64,000 nt of DNA from Hymenobacter sp. 5317J-9 (GCF_022921075.1 NZ_CP095050.1:1302001-1366000), one strand, 5' to 3'; numbered from the stretch's first letter, positions 1-12,020 are shown. Notes: generated by a model not told the origin, from the sequence alone. Made by a program: numbers and translations.

Positions 1-1696
1 CATCGTGCGAGATGAAGGTTTTGAAGCGCCCCTTGTGGTGGCCGGCCAGGAAATACACCGAGTAGCCGCCGTAGCTGGCGCCCACGCAGCCGCGCCGGTC
101 CTTGTCCACGTAGGGCTCCTCCGAAATCTTGTCGATGGCCGAGAGGTAGTCCCGAATGGGCTGGCCGCCGAAGTCGCCCGAAATGGCGTCGTTCCACTCG
201 CGCCCGAAGCCGGGCAGGCCGCGCCGGTTGGGCGCCACCACAATGTAGCCGTTGGCCGCCATCAGCTGGAAATTCCAGCGGTAGCTCTGGCTCTGGGTGA
301 TGGGGCTTTGCGGGCCGCCCTGGCAGTAGAGCAGGGTGGGGTACTTCTTGGCGGGGTCGAAATCGGGCGGGTAAATCACGAACACCTGCATCTGCTTGTT
401 GTCGGTGGTGGTCACGCGGCGGTCTTCCACCTTGCCCAGCCGGATGCCGGCCAACTTTTCTTTGTTGATGGCAGTGAGCGGGGTTTCCTTGCCGGTTTTC
501 AGGTCGAGCCGCACGATGTCGGCAAAAGCCGACAAGGTGGTGCGGTTGGCCACCGCCTGGTCTTTGCCCACCAGCTCAAACGAGTTGTAGTTATGCGCGC
601 CGGTGGTGAGCTGCTTGATTTTGCCGCCCTTGCTCGGCAGCGAGTACAGCTGCTCGGTGCCGGCCACCACGGCCATGAAGTAGATGGTTTTGCCGTCGGC
701 GCTCCAGCGGGCGTTGTTGGCGCTCAGCTCCGAGCCTTTGGTGATGTCGACGCGCTTTTTGCTGGCAAAATCATACACCACGATGCCGTTGCGGTCACTC
801 TCGAAACCCGGCGTGGCCATGCTGAGCCAAGCCACCTGCTTGCCATCGGGCGAGAAGGCGGGCTCGGTGTCGTAGCCGGGCAGACCCTCGCTCAGGTTCA
901 CGGTCTGGGCGTTGTGGATGTCGTAGAGGTAGATGTCGGAATTGGTACTCACGGCCTCGGCCTTGCCGGTCAGCTTGCGGCTGGTGTAGGCAATGCGGTA
1001 GCCGTCGGGCGAGAAAGCCAGCTGCTCGGCGCCGCCGTCGGGCATCAGCGGCGAGTCGAACTTCTCGCCGGGCATCAGGTCCTTGCCGTAGCCTTCGGGC
1101 CGTCCGTCGGCATTCAGCGGCTGGAAGAACACGTGGCTGGCCATGTGGTCGTCCCACACGTTCCAGTGGCGGTAGTTGAGGTCGTCGATGATTTTGGCGT
1201 CGGCCTTGGGCAGGTCCGGAAACAGGTCCAGCGTGGTGGGCGTCACCTTCACGTCCTGCGTGTAGAGGATGAAATTGGCCTTGGGCGCGTATTTGAGGTT
1301 GCTCAGGCCCTGGTCGGGAAAGTCGCTGAGCTTGGTTTTGCCGCTGCCGTCGGCGTTCATGGCATACAACTGGTCGGTGCCGCCTTCGCCCGAGACGAAC
1401 GTGAGCTTGCCGTCGGGCCGCCAGTTCAGGGTGTTTTCCGAGCCGGGCGTGTCGGTCAGCTTGCGGGCCGCGCCGCCGGCCACGGGCACGGTCCAGATGT
1501 CGGCGTTGCCCTTGTTTTCGGCCAGGCTGTACTTGGTGACGGTGTAGGCCACGGTTTTGCCATCGGGCGATACCTGCATTTCGCCCAGGCGGCCCAACTG
1601 CCAGAGCTTTTCGGGGGTGAGGACGGTGGAGGTTGGGGTTTGAGCGGCCGCCGCGAGCGGAAGCACCGCCAGCGCGCCAAGAAAGAGCTTGTTCAT
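1..1696 (-). CDS. S9 family peptidase (prolyl oligopeptidase type), 3' end outside the window
   Basis: Secreted dipeptidyl/acylaminoacyl-peptidase-like serine peptidase. Reading leftward from the ATG at 1696, the protein has a signal peptide (MNKLFLGALAVLPLAAAAQ), then repeated WD40/PD40-like propeller motifs (QVSPDGKTVAYT, AFSPDGYRIAYTS, AFSPDGKQVAWLS), then an alpha/beta-hydrolase domain with the nucleophile motif GASYGGYS, whose serine is near residue 541. The open frame continues to base 1, so the catalytic Asp and His and the stop lie off the left edge. In this family the propeller gates access to the catalytic domain. It probably degrades peptides in the periplasm or outside the cell. 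The large plus-strand frame over the same bases is only its antisense shadow. Confidence 0.93.
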   Translation of the reverse strand, partial: MNKLFLGALAVLPLAAAAQTPTSTVLTPEKLWQLGRLGEMQVSPDGKTVAYTVTKYSLAENKGNADIWTVPVAGGAARKLTDTPGSENTLNWRPDGKLTFVSGEGGTDQLYAMNADGSGKTKLSDFPDQGLSNLKYAPKANFILYTQDVKVTPTTLDLFPDLPKADAKIIDDLNYRHWNVWDDHMASHVFFQPLNADGRPEGYGKDLMPGEKFDSPLMPDGGAEQLAFSPDGYRIAYTSRKLTGKAEAVSTNSDIYLYDIHNAQTVNLSEGLPGYDTEPAFSPDGKQVAWLSMATPGFESDRNGIVVYDFASKKRVDITKGSELSANNARWSADGKTIYFMAVVAGTEQLYSLPSKGGKIKQLTTGAHNYNSFELVGKDQAVANRTTLSAFADIVRLDLKTGKETPLTAINKEKLAGIRLGKVEDRRVTTTDNKQMQVFVIYPPDFDPAKKYPTLLYCQGGPQSPITQSQSYRWNFQLMAANGYIVVAPNRRGLPGFGREWNDAISGDFGGQPIRDYLSAIDKISEEPYVDKDRRGCVGASYGGYSVYFLAGHHKGRFKTFISHD

Positions 1697-1811
1697 GTCC
1701 GAAAATTACAGCCGGCAGCCGCATGGCCGCGGGGCAGCATTCCCGAAAAGCATAGTGGTTTTTCTATTTTTAAGCTACATTTATAGTCAACCCGCTTTTG
1801 ATGAGCCTGCT

Positions 1812-2603
1812 ATGAAACCAATCGTTCCCCGTGTGCTGCTCCTGACAGCCGGATTGCTGTTGTGCGCGCTGGCCGCCTGCGCCCAGCAGCCCACCGGCCC
1901 CGCGCCGGCCAAGCGCAGCCTGCCGCCCATTCCCGGCCTCGGCCCCGAGCCGGTGCTGCCCGCCAACCCCACGGCGGCGCAGCAGGCCGAACACAAACGC
2001 CAGATGGCCGAGCGCACCCGCATCCGGTGGAACTACCTCCTCACCGACTCCCTTGCCCGGGCCCGCACCCTCAACGAGAAGCCCAACGCCTTGCTGGTCG
2101 AAACCGCGAAGGGCCTCCCGCCCGGCACCGCCCTCGACGCCGACATGGGCGAGGGCCGCAACGCCATTTACCTGGCCCAGCAGGGCTGGCGCGTGACGGG
2201 CGTCGACATTGCCGAAAAGGCCCTGGCCTACGCCCAGGCCCGCGCCCGCAAGCTGGGTGTGCCTCTCACCACCGAAGTGGCCGACATGGCCACCTACGAC
2301 TGGGGCACCAACAAGTGGGACCTCATTGTGCTGAGCTACGCGGGCGGCCGCGACTACGCCGCGCGGGTGATGCGCGCCCTGAAGCCCGGCGGCCTGGTGG
2401 TGCTCGAAGCGTTTCACATGGACGCCACCAAGCGCGTGCAGGTGGTGGGCGGCGACTACCGCGTGTTTTTCAACACCGACGAATTGCCCAAATTATACGC
2501 CGCCGCCGGCCTCACCATCGTGCGCTACGAAGAGCCCATCGGTACCGCCGATTTCACCAAAGAGCAGCTGCGCCTGGTGAAAATGGTGGCCCGGAAACCA
2601 TAG
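1812..2603 (+). CDS. Lipoprotein with class I SAM-dependent methyltransferase fold
   Basis: 263 aa. The start at 1812 gives a hydrophobic leader ending in a lipobox (LAAC, Cys23), so export and lipidation are predicted. An upstream in-frame ATG at 1689 would hide this signal. The mature part carries Rossmann methyltransferase motifs: motif I-like DADMGEGRNAIYLA near residues 108-121, the acidic strand end VTGVDIAEKALAYA, and LDLIVLSY- and LKPGGLVVLEAF-like motifs IV and V, resembling TehB/thiopurine-type methyltransferases. The substrate is unknown. A SAM-binding fold behind an export signal is odd because SAM is cytoplasmic. The gene is followed by a strong terminator. Confidence 0.82.
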   Translation: MKPIVPRVLLLTAGLLLCALAACAQQPTGPAPAKRSLPPIPGLGPEPVLPANPTAAQQAEHKRQMAERTRIRWNYLLTDSLARARTLNEKPNALLVETAKGLPPGTALDADMGEGRNAIYLAQQGWRVTGVDIAEKALAYAQARARKLGVPLTTEVADMATYDWGTNKWDLIVLSYAGGRDYAARVMRALKPGGLVVLEAFHMDATKRVQVVGGDYRVFFNTDELPKLYAAAGLTIVRYEEPIGTADFTKEQLRLVKMVARKP

Positions 2604-2610
2604 GCAGACC

Positions 2611-2649
2611 AAAAAAAGCCCCTCCAACCGAGTTGGAGGGGCTTTTTTC
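2611..2649 (+). terminator. Rho-independent terminator after the methyltransferase lipoprotein gene
   Basis: A perfect 11-bp stem (2618-2628 with 2632-2642) closes a 3-nt loop and is flanked by an A run on the left and a T run on the right. It can work in both directions and also ends the small minus-strand gene that stops at 2693. Confidence 0.9.
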
Positions 2650-2692
2650 TGTGGGTGACAGCCACTTGCCAGCGCATAAGCGCAAGTAAGAT

Positions 2693-2881
2693 TCATTTAC
2701 CGTCCTTTTTACGGCCCGAGCCGCCGGGTTGTTTCCCGCCGCCGTCGTTTTTGTTCACTGTAGCCCAGGCGCGGGCTTCGGCTTCGTCTTTGGGCACGCC
2801 GCGCTTCTCGTAGCCTTCTTCAATGTGCTCGGCCTGGCGCTTCTGCTTGTCGGTGTATTTCGACTTATCTCCCTGAGGCAT
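2693..2881 (-). CDS. Small hydrophilic conserved protein (often labelled plasmid stabilization protein)
   Basis: 62 aa, beginning MPQGDKSKYTDKQKRQAEHI and containing EARAWATVNKNDGGGK. This matches a widespread family of about 60-residue, highly charged proteins in Proteobacteria and Bacteroidota. They are often annotated as plasmid stabilization or stress proteins with little experimental support. There is no membrane segment or signal peptide, and the C-terminus is rich in Gly and Lys. It is monocistronic and convergent with the methyltransferase gene, sharing its terminator. Family recognition is fairly safe; function is unknown. Confidence 0.8.
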   Translation of the reverse strand: MPQGDKSKYTDKQKRQAEHIEEGYEKRGVPKDEAEARAWATVNKNDGGGKQPGGSGRKKDGK

Positions 2882-3016
2882 GGCAGTAGGTGGTTAGAGG
2901 TGGAAAGGAACGGGTGCGGGGCGTCGCACCACGCATTTTTTTACGCGCGGGGCGGGGGAGGAGTTAGGTTGAGCTTACTATCTTCGTGCCCGGCTCCCGG
3001 CCTTTTTTCGTTGTTT

Positions 3017-3271
3017 ATGCGCCACGTTGCCGACATTCCGCACCCCGCCGTCAAAATCACCTTGCTGGCCTGGAACGGCAAGTTTCTGCTGAAACTGGAA
3101 CAGGGCAACCTGGAGCAAACCTACAAAGTGGCCGAGCTCGACCTGCTGACCGGCACCGACGCCGAAGCCCGCGAGCTGCTCGACGACGAATTTCTGGCCG
3201 CCGCCATTGCCCGCTTTCAGGCCATGCGCGCCGACCTGCAGGCCGCCTTCGACCGCCACGAGCTGCGCTAA
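3017..3271 (+). CDS. Hypothetical small protein
   Basis: 84 aa, starting MRHVADIPHPAVKITLLAWNG. The start at 3017 is chosen because upstream in-frame sequence is Gly/Arg-rich non-coding-like translation. The protein is acidic, with predicted strands (KITLLAWNGKFLLKLEQG) followed by helices (TDAEARELLDDEFLAAAIARF). No family is recognised. A TATCTTCG sequence at 2979-2986 resembles the Bacteroidota -7 box. The gene ends 27 bases before the next co-directional gene and may be co-transcribed with it. Confidence 0.7.
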   Translation: MRHVADIPHPAVKITLLAWNGKFLLKLEQGNLEQTYKVAELDLLTGTDAEARELLDDEFLAAAIARFQAMRADLQAAFDRHELR

Positions 3272-3298
3272 CTCCGACGCCACACACGCCCTTTTCTC

Positions 3299-4027
3299 AT
3301 GCAAAAAGTCTATTTCCTCCTGCTGTTGCTGGCCGGCTGGCTGGCCCCGGTCTTGGCCTCGGCCCAGCTCTACGACGTGCGCCCCGGCGAAGTGAACTAC
3401 AACAAAAAGCCCCGCCCGGCCCTCAAGGTGCAGGTGGACGGCAAAGCCACCGACGTGCGCGAATTCTTCCAGGACTGGATGAAGAGCAGCTACAACGTGA
3501 AGTTCAAAACCGGCGGCTTGCTGGGCATGGGCAAGAGCGACGTGCTAACGGCCAAGCAAACGCCGGCCAGCACCATTTCGGGCAAGCTCGTGGACCTCTA
3601 CGCCACCATCATCGCGCCGTCCGACTCGGTGTCGGAAGTGTCGCTGTTTGGCGGGTTCGATGACAATACCTTTTTCGACCCCGACAAAACCGCCACCGAA
3701 TACAACGCCCTGCGCGCCATTGCCCAGAATTTCGCCGGCGCCGCCCGCCTCAAGGCCTACCGCGACATGATAGCCGAAGCCGAGAAAAAGCTCAAGGCCG
3801 TGGAAAAAGAAAAGGAGCGCCTCGAAAAAGAGCAGGCCTACCTGAAAACCAACACCGAGGCAAACCTAGCCCGCATTGAAGAGCTGAAGAAAAAGAACGC
3901 CGAAAACCTGCTGCAGTCGCGCGCCGACTCGGCGGCGCAAACCAAAAACAAGGTGCTGCTCGACGAGAGCCGCCTGCGCCTGCAGCGTCGCCGCGACCGC
4001 CTCTCCGCCCTCGACCGCAAAAACTAG
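3299..4027 (+). CDS. Exported coiled-coil protein of unknown function
   Basis: 242 aa with a clear signal peptide (hydrophobic residues 5-20, then ASAQ). Residues 25-150 form a globular region with no recognised domain. From about residue 150 to the end the sequence is heptad-like and very rich in Lys, Glu and Arg (AEKKLKAVEKEKERLEKEQA), indicating a long coiled coil. It probably acts in the periplasm, perhaps as an oligomer. The SHOCT-like membrane protein gene follows after 26 bases, so the two may form a transcription unit. Confidence 0.75.
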   Translation: MQKVYFLLLLLAGWLAPVLASAQLYDVRPGEVNYNKKPRPALKVQVDGKATDVREFFQDWMKSSYNVKFKTGGLLGMGKSDVLTAKQTPASTISGKLVDLYATIIAPSDSVSEVSLFGGFDDNTFFDPDKTATEYNALRAIAQNFAGAARLKAYRDMIAEAEKKLKAVEKEKERLEKEQAYLKTNTEANLARIEELKKKNAENLLQSRADSAAQTKNKVLLDESRLRLQRRRDRLSALDRKN

Positions 4028-4053
4028 CCTCGCCGCCGGCCGTATTCAGGTTC

Positions 4054-4869
4054 ATGGACAACCCTTCTTCGCCCCTCGACACGCTGCGCCAGCTCAAGGA
4101 AATGCTCGACGCGGGGGCTCTCACGCCCACCGAGTTCGAAGCGCTGAAGCAGCGGCTGGTGTTTCAGGAGCCGGCCACTCCGCCCGTGCCCCCGGTGCCG
4201 CCCGTAGCTGCCGCTCCGACGCTACCCCAGGAGCCCCCGCTGCCCGCACCATCTACGCTACCCACTGCCACCAACTTTTCGCCACCTGCTGAAGTGCCAA
4301 CTACGGCGCCAGTGGAGCCACCCACGGCGCCGCCGTTTTACACGTCTGTTTCCGGCGCTGCACCAGTCGAGCCCGAACCTGCTTTTGTGCCGCCTGTAGT
4401 GCGCCGTGCCTTCGAAGCCGAAACGTCGCTGCCTCCGCCTTCGCCGCCCGCGTCTTTCCCCGTGGAGGTGCCCGCCGCAGAGCCGGCTCCCGAATACAAT
4501 TTGGTCAATGCCGCGTATGTGGCCGACGAATTCCCGGAAACGCAGGCGCCGGCCGCCAAAAGCCCGCTGGCCCTCATCCTGTCCATTGGCGGCTTGCTGG
4601 CGCTACTGTCGCTGGTGCTGTACCTGTCGCTGAACCGCCGGCCGTCGGAGCGCATTTCCAGCACCAGCCTCACGCCCGCCGACACCCTGGCCGCGCCCAT
4701 CGAAACCGGACCGCAGGCTGCGGAGCTGCCCGCTACTGCCGCGCCCGAAACCATTCGGGTGGCCCCGGCCAACCCGGCGCCGGTTATTCAGCCCCGCCCG
4801 GCGCCGCCTGCGCACGATTCGGTGGCGGCCCCCGTCACGGCGCCCACCGATTCGGCAGGTGGCATCTAG
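4054..4869 (+). CDS. SHOCT-like, proline-rich single-pass membrane protein
   Basis: 271 aa. Residues 8-36 (LDTLRQLKEMLDAGALTPTE and onward) match the short helical SHOCT motif, which is usually C-terminal but here sits at the N-terminus. A roughly 120-residue Pro/Ala/Glu linker follows, then one hydrophobic helix at about residues 171-192 (ALILSIGGLLALLSLVLYLS), then another disordered Pro/Ala-rich tail. There is no signal peptide, so the SHOCT end is probably cytoplasmic. SHOCT is thought to mediate oligomerisation; the precise role here is unknown. A hairpin terminator follows. Confidence 0.75.
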   Translation: MDNPSSPLDTLRQLKEMLDAGALTPTEFEALKQRLVFQEPATPPVPPVPPVAAAPTLPQEPPLPAPSTLPTATNFSPPAEVPTTAPVEPPTAPPFYTSVSGAAPVEPEPAFVPPVVRRAFEAETSLPPPSPPASFPVEVPAAEPAPEYNLVNAAYVADEFPETQAPAAKSPLALILSIGGLLALLSLVLYLSLNRRPSERISSTSLTPADTLAAPIETGPQAAELPATAAPETIRVAPANPAPVIQPRPAPPAHDSVAAPVTAPTDSAGGI

Positions 4870-4924
4870 CGTCGCTGTCTGATTTTTAGTGGCCTGCCTC
4901 AACGCACGGGCTGAAAGGGCGTAT

Positions 4925-4960
4925 GTGAAAATCCCGGTCCTCACGGCCGGGATTTTCTAT
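4925..4960 (+). terminator. Terminator hairpin between the SHOCT gene and the MRJP-like gene
   Basis: An inverted repeat at 4928-4956 pairs AAAATCCCGG with CCGGGATTTT around a short loop and is followed by a pyrimidine-rich stretch. It lies 60-90 bases after the SHOCT gene stop and before the next start at 4988. Confidence 0.75.
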
Positions 4961-4987
4961 TTCCTTTCCATCCCACTGTTTTCCTTG

Positions 4988-6169
4988 ATGACGTCTCTCC
5001 GCTTTCATCCGCTGAGCTTGTCGGTGGCGCTGGCGGCTGCCTTACTCGGCGGCTGCTCGTCGCCCGACAGCAACTCTGGTACCGCTGCCACCTCGGCCGC
5101 ATACGACACCACCGCCACTACCGGCAGTGCCACCCCGGCCAACTCGCCCTTGCAGGTGGTGGCCGAGTTCAACGACCCGCAGATGGTGGGCGTGGCCGTG
5201 GCGCCCGGCGGCCAGGTGTTTGCCTGCTTTCCGCGCTGGGACTGGAACCCGTCTTATCCCATTGCCAAAGTCGGCCCCAACAGCACCCTCACGCCGTACC
5301 CCAACGCCAGCTGGTGCGTGTGGAACGACTCGGTGAAGTCCGAGCCGCTCAAGCATTGGATTTGCCCGCAAAGCGTGTTTGCCGATAAGTCGGGCATGGT
5401 GTGGGTGCTCGACCCGGCTTCGCCCGGCCTGAAATTCACGGTGCCCGGCGGCCCCAAGCTCGTCAAAACCGACCCCAAAACCGGCCAAGTGCTGCTCACC
5501 ATCCCCTTTCCCGAAGCGGTGGCCCCGCGCAAGTCCTACCTCAACGACGTGCGCATCGACTTGCAAAACAACTACGCCTACATCACCGAGTCGGGCCTCG
5601 GCGCCTTGGTGGTAGTCGACCTGAAAACGCTGAAATCGCGCCGCCTGCTCGACAAGCATTCTTCTACCAAAGCCGTGAAAGGACTGGTCATCAAAGCCGA
5701 AGGCCACCCCATGCTTGACCTGCAGGGCAAGCCCGCCCAGTTCAACGCCGACGGCATTGCCCTGAGCACCGACAATGCTTACCTCTATTACTGTCCCCTC
5801 ACCGGCCACACGCTCTACCGCATCAAAACCGCCGCCCTGCGCGACCCGGCCCTGTCCGAAGCCCAACTGGGCCAGCAGGTCGAAACCGTGGGCGAAATCC
5901 CCGGTACCGACGGCTTGGAAATCGACGCCGCCAACAACGTCTACCTCACCTCGTTCGAGCAAAGCGCGCTGCTGCGCCGCACCCCCGCCGGCAAAATCGA
6001 AACCTTGGCCAAGGACCCGCGTCTGCAATGGCCCGATACCTATAGCTTCGGCGCCGATGGCAACCTCTACGTCACCAACTCGGCCATTCACAAAACGCCC
6101 AACTGGAACAAGGGCGTGGGCCAGCCCCGCCAGCCGTTCCGCATCTTCAAAATGGCCCTTCCCAAATAG
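4988..6169 (+). CDS. Major royal jelly protein/Yellow-like beta-propeller lipoprotein
   Basis: 393 aa. The ATG at 4988 gives a leader with lipobox (LLGGC, then SSPDS), so it is probably an outer-membrane lipoprotein. The mature part fits the MRJP/Yellow six-bladed propeller family: QMVGVAVAPGGQVFACFPRW, a WICPQSVFADKSGMVWVLDP blade, YLNDVRIDLQNNYAYITESG, FNADGIALSTDNAYLYYCPL and GTDGLEIDAANNVYLTSFEQ. Bacterial members have uncertain ligands; gluconolactonase-like activity is possible but unproven. It is monocistronic, with terminators on both sides. Confidence 0.85.
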   Translation: MTSLRFHPLSLSVALAAALLGGCSSPDSNSGTAATSAAYDTTATTGSATPANSPLQVVAEFNDPQMVGVAVAPGGQVFACFPRWDWNPSYPIAKVGPNSTLTPYPNASWCVWNDSVKSEPLKHWICPQSVFADKSGMVWVLDPASPGLKFTVPGGPKLVKTDPKTGQVLLTIPFPEAVAPRKSYLNDVRIDLQNNYAYITESGLGALVVVDLKTLKSRRLLDKHSSTKAVKGLVIKAEGHPMLDLQGKPAQFNADGIALSTDNAYLYYCPLTGHTLYRIKTAALRDPALSEAQLGQQVETVGEIPGTDGLEIDAANNVYLTSFEQSALLRRTPAGKIETLAKDPRLQWPDTYSFGADGNLYVTNSAIHKTPNWNKGVGQPRQPFRIFKMALPK

Positions 6170-6192
6170 GCAGCACCCGCAGCCTGGGCCCT

Positions 6193-6231
6193 AAAAAACA
6201 AAGCCCCGCCAGTGCTGGCGGGGCTTTGTTG
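6193..6231. terminator. Bidirectional terminator between convergent genes
   Basis: A long GC-rich stem (6198-6212 with 6215-6229, core AGCCCCGCCAG with CTGGCGGGGCT) has A-rich and T-rich flanks. It serves the MRJP-like gene on the plus strand and the 3D-domain gene ending at 6271 on the minus strand. Confidence 0.9.
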
Positions 6232-6270
6232 CATATCATATCGAATGATTGGGTCTATAGAAGTTATAAA

Positions 6271-6804
6271 TCAGCGCATGGCCACTTTCTGAATCTTGAC
6301 GCCTTTGGTGTAGATGTCGAGCTTTTCGCTCGGGTGCGCCAGAATGTCCATGCAGTGGTGATGGCGGCGGTTCATGGTGTCGTGGATGGTGTAAATGCCA
6401 TCGAGCTTGGGCGAGATGCCGCGTACGCGCACCTTGTCGCCGAAGTCAAACTTGCCGCCCCAGGGCTTGAGCAAGTCCCGCGAAAGCGCCATCCAGCGCT
6501 TTTTGGTCCCGTAATGACGCTTGATGCGAGAATTGTCGGCGGTGATAAACGGCTCGCTGTCCGTCTGGCTCGGCACGGCCTCGTAGATGGTGGCCGTCAC
6601 GGTATAAGTGAGGCTACGGGCCACCAGAGAATCGGCCTTTCTGGTCTTTTTGGCCACCATGCGGCGGGTCACCCCGCGCGATGACAAAAACGCCTTCATG
6701 CCCGTGGTGGTGGTGTTGTGGGCCGAAGTAGTTGAATTAAAAAGCGGCGCTGCCAACGTCGCGACTGCTAGAAATACATCTATAAATAGCCGTGCATTAT
6801 ACAT
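6271..6804 (-). CDS. 3D (Asp-Asp-Asp) domain exported protein
   Basis: 177 aa. A hydrophobic N-terminus (LFIDVFLAVATLAAPLF) suggests export. Residues 80-175 carry the 3D/double-psi beta-barrel signature: TYTVTATIYEA, then FDFGDKVRVRGISPKLDGIY, then HDTMNRRHHHCMDIL. This fold is shared with MltA- and RlpA-type peptidoglycan enzymes, so a cell-wall lytic or binding role is likely. The three-histidine stretch beside the last aspartate is unusual. It is shorter than full lytic transglycosylases, with no added LysM or SPOR domain. Confidence 0.82.
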   Translation of the reverse strand: MYNARLFIDVFLAVATLAAPLFNSTTSAHNTTTTGMKAFLSSRGVTRRMVAKKTRKADSLVARSLTYTVTATIYEAVPSQTDSEPFITADNSRIKRHYGTKKRWMALSRDLLKPWGGKFDFGDKVRVRGISPKLDGIYTIHDTMNRRHHHCMDILAHPSEKLDIYTKGVKIQKVAMR

Positions 6805-7195
6805 TTATCTAGGGTTCGTTCGACCGCCTGTTAAGCCCGGCGGAATGGGCAAAACCCCGGCTTTTTGGGCCGAGGCGAAAAAGGTTAACGATGAACACGT
6901 TGGATAAGTTTGCTAAAAATAAATTATCCAATTGCTAACGGCCTTGGAGGTGGCTGTCGCGCCATACATAGCAGAAAGTTTATAGAAGAAGCCGGGCTCA
7001 ACACCCATCAGACTCCTGCCTGCGGAGCTGAGCCCTTGGGCGTTCTCAAACGCACCCGGGTGTTGCCCGTATCTACTTGTCGCGGCAAGCCCGCGAAATT
7101 CCATAAATTGCCCTCCACCCATCCCACAGGCACGGCATAGGCAAAGCACAAATGTGCTTGCTTAACAGGTTTATTTGTAAAACCGAATTCAGGTT
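6805..7195. other. Intergenic region between divergent 3D-domain gene and sucA
   Basis: About 390 bases before the sucA promoter with no convincing gene. Short frames of 76 and 78 codons exist on both strands but lack recognisable features. A perfect 8-bp inverted repeat (TTGGATAA with TTATCCAA, 6900-6931, 16-nt spacer) could be an operator. Confidence 0.5.
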
Positions 7196-7225
7196 TTTGG
7201 CTCTGTATTAGGCTTGTTACTTTTG
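7196..7225 (+). promoter_or_regulatory. Bacteroidota-type promoter of sucAB
   Basis: TTTG at 7196-7199 and TACTTTTG at 7218-7225 match the Bacteroidota sigma-A consensus TTTG...TAnnTTTG with an 18-bp spacer. Transcription should begin near 7232, leaving a leader of about 20 bases before the sucA ATG at 7253. Confidence 0.75.
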
Positions 7226-7252
7226 CTAAGCCTTACTTAAGCTCCTTCCCTC

Positions 7253-10165
<2,913 letters not shown>

Positions 10166-10219
10166 TAACCCCGTTCGATTTCCTTCTTCTCACAACGAAA
10201 CTATCCAAAACGCCTGCAC

Positions 10220-11893
10220 ATGGCCCTTGAAATCAAAATTCCCGCCGTTGGCGAATCCATCACCGAAGTCACGATAGCCAAGTGGCTCAAACAAGACGGC
10301 GACGCCGTGAAGCGCGACGAAGTAATTGCCGAGCTGGAGTCTGACAAAGCCACTTTTGAGCTGCCCGCCGAAGCCGACGGCGTGCTGAAAATCCGGGTGG
10401 CCGAGGGGGAAACCATCGGCATCGGCACCGTCATTGCTGATTTGGATGGGGCCGCTACTGGCGGAGCTGCTCCGGCGGCGCCCGCGGCTTCCGCGGCCGA
10501 CCCCGTTTCGAAAGGAGAGGAGAACCCGAAAGCCAGCGACCAGTCCGGCTACGGCGGGGCGCCCGCGGGCAAGGAAAGCAACGACCCCGGTACGCCCGGC
10601 GCTCCGGTCGCGGGTGCGGCGGCTCCGGCTGGCGGCGGTTCCATCGAGATGAAAATCCCAACGGTAGGGGAGTCCATCACGGAAGTGACCGTTGCTAAGT
10701 GGTTGAAAGGAGACGGCGCCCAGGTGAGCCGCGACGAGGTGATTGCCGAGCTGGAATCGGATAAGGCCACCTTTGAACTGCCCGCCGAAGGGAACGGCAC
10801 CCTGCGCCACGCCGTGAAAGAGGGCGAAACCATTGCCATCGGTACCGTCATTGCCCGCATCGAAGGCGGCAGCGGCGCCGCTGCCGCGCCCGCCCCGGCT
10901 GCTGCGCCGGCGGCTCAAGCAGCACCAGTTGCGGCCATGGCTTCGCAGTCGGCCAGCGCTGGCGCAGCTACTTACGCTACGGGCGTGCCCTCGCCGGCCG
11001 CCGGCAAGATTCTCGACGAGAAAGGCATTGCCGCCAGCAGCGTAAGCGGCACGGGCCGCGACGGCCGCATCACCAAGGAAGATGCGCAGAACGCGCAGGC
11101 TCGTCCGGCTGCTCCGGCCCCGGCTGCACCTGCTGCCGCACCGGCCACCGCCCAAGCACCAGGCACCAACAACCAGGCACCGACTGGCGGCAGCCGCAAC
11201 GTGCGCCGTGAGAAAATGTCGAACCTGCGCAAGACCGTGGCCCGCCGCCTGGTGTCGGTGAAGAACGAAACGGCTATGCTCACCACCTTCAACGAGGTGA
11301 ACATGCAGCCCATCATGGACCTGCGCAACAAGTTCAAGGACAAGTTCAAGGAGAAAAACGGCGTGGGCCTCGGCTTCATGTCCTTCTTCACCAAGGCGGT
11401 ATGCATCGCTCTGAAAGAATGGCCGGCCGTGAACGCGCAGATTGACAACGGCGAAATCGTGTACTCCGATTTCTGCGACATCAGCATTGCCGTGTCGGCT
11501 CCCAAAGGCCTGGTGGTGCCCGTCATTCGCAACGCCGAGCAACTGTCGTTCGACGGCATTGAGAAAGAGGTGGTACGCCTCGCCGGCCTGGCCCGCGACA
11601 ACAAGCTCACCATTGAGCAAATGAGCGGCGGCACCTTCACCATCACCAACGGTGGGGTGTTCGGCTCCATGCTCAGCACGCCCATCATCAACGCGCCGCA
11701 ATCGGCCATCCTGGGCATGCACAACATCATCCAGCGCCCCATCGCCGAAAATGGTCAGGTGGTCATCCGCCCCATGATGTACCTGGCCCTGAGCTACGAC
11801 CACCGCATTATCGACGGCCGCGAGTCGGTGAGCTTCCTGGTGCGGGTGAAGGAACTGCTTGAAGACCCGACGCGCATGATGTTTGGAGTGTAG
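10220..11893 (+). CDS. sucB: Dihydrolipoyl succinyltransferase, E2 of 2-oxoglutarate dehydrogenase, with two lipoyl domains
   Basis: 557 aa core of the complex. There are two lipoyl domains, each with the [11 protein letters not shown] motif, and the modified lysines would be Lys43 and Lys182. Each is followed by an Ala/Pro/Gly-rich hinge. A peripheral-subunit-binding domain lies at about residues 255-292 ([18 protein letters not shown]). The catalytic domain occupies about 327-557 and ends with the active-site motif [12 protein letters not shown]. coli SucB has one lipoyl domain and about 405 residues; the extra domain explains the length. Co-transcribed with sucA and followed by a strong terminator. 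Confidence 0.96.
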   Translation: MALEIKIPAVGESITEVTIAKWLKQDGDAVKRDEVIAELESDKATFELPAEADGVLKIRVAEGETIGIGTVIADLDGAATGGAAPAAPAASAADPVSKGEENPKASDQSGYGGAPAGKESNDPGTPGAPVAGAAAPAGGGSIEMKIPTVGESITEVTVAKWLKGDGAQVSRDEVIAELESDKATFELPAEGNGTLRHAVKEGETIAIGTVIARIEGGSGAAAAPAPAAAPAAQAAPVAAMASQSASAGAATYATGVPSPAAGKILDEKGIAASSVSGTGRDGRITKEDAQNAQARPAAPAPAAPAAAPATAQAPGTNNQAPTGGSRNVRREKMSNLRKTVARRLVSVKNETAMLTTFNEVNMQPIMDLRNKFKDKFKEKNGVGLGFMSFFTKAVCIALKEWPAVNAQIDNGEIVYSDFCDISIAVSAPKGLVVPVIRNAEQLSFDGIEKEVVRLAGLARDNKLTIEQMSGGTFTITNGGVFGSMLSTPIINAPQSAILGMHNIIQRPIAENGQVVIRPMMYLALSYDHRIIDGRESVSFLVRVKELLEDPTRMMFGV

Positions 11894-11910
11894 TCTAATA
11901 ATAGGATTTT

Positions 11911-11948
11911 TAAAAGGCCTGTTCCCGCGTTGGGAACAGGCCTTTTTC
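11911..11948 (+). terminator. Terminator of the sucAB operon
   Basis: A perfect 12-bp stem (11915-11926 with 11932-11943) around GCGTT, ending in a T run. Placed 20 bases after the sucB stop. Confidence 0.93.
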
Positions 11949-12020
11949 ATTTTTGGAATTGGGAATGGCTTTATAAAGCATATTTTAGGTGGATTTGCAA
12001 GGTCGAACATTTGGCATGAA

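Noticed and set aside
5..1786. Long plus-strand open frame over the S9 peptidase gene
   Set aside because: Its translation is Gly/Val/His-rich with no motif, while the minus strand gives a textbook S9 peptidase. It is a high-GC antisense shadow.
6910..7149. Overlapping 76- and 78-codon frames upstream of sucA
   Set aside because: Opposite strands over the same bases with no features; the segment is better explained as upstream non-coding DNA.
10190..12010. 606-codon minus-strand frame over sucB
   Set aside because: Low-complexity Arg/Gly/His translation; the plus strand encodes a full E2 enzyme.
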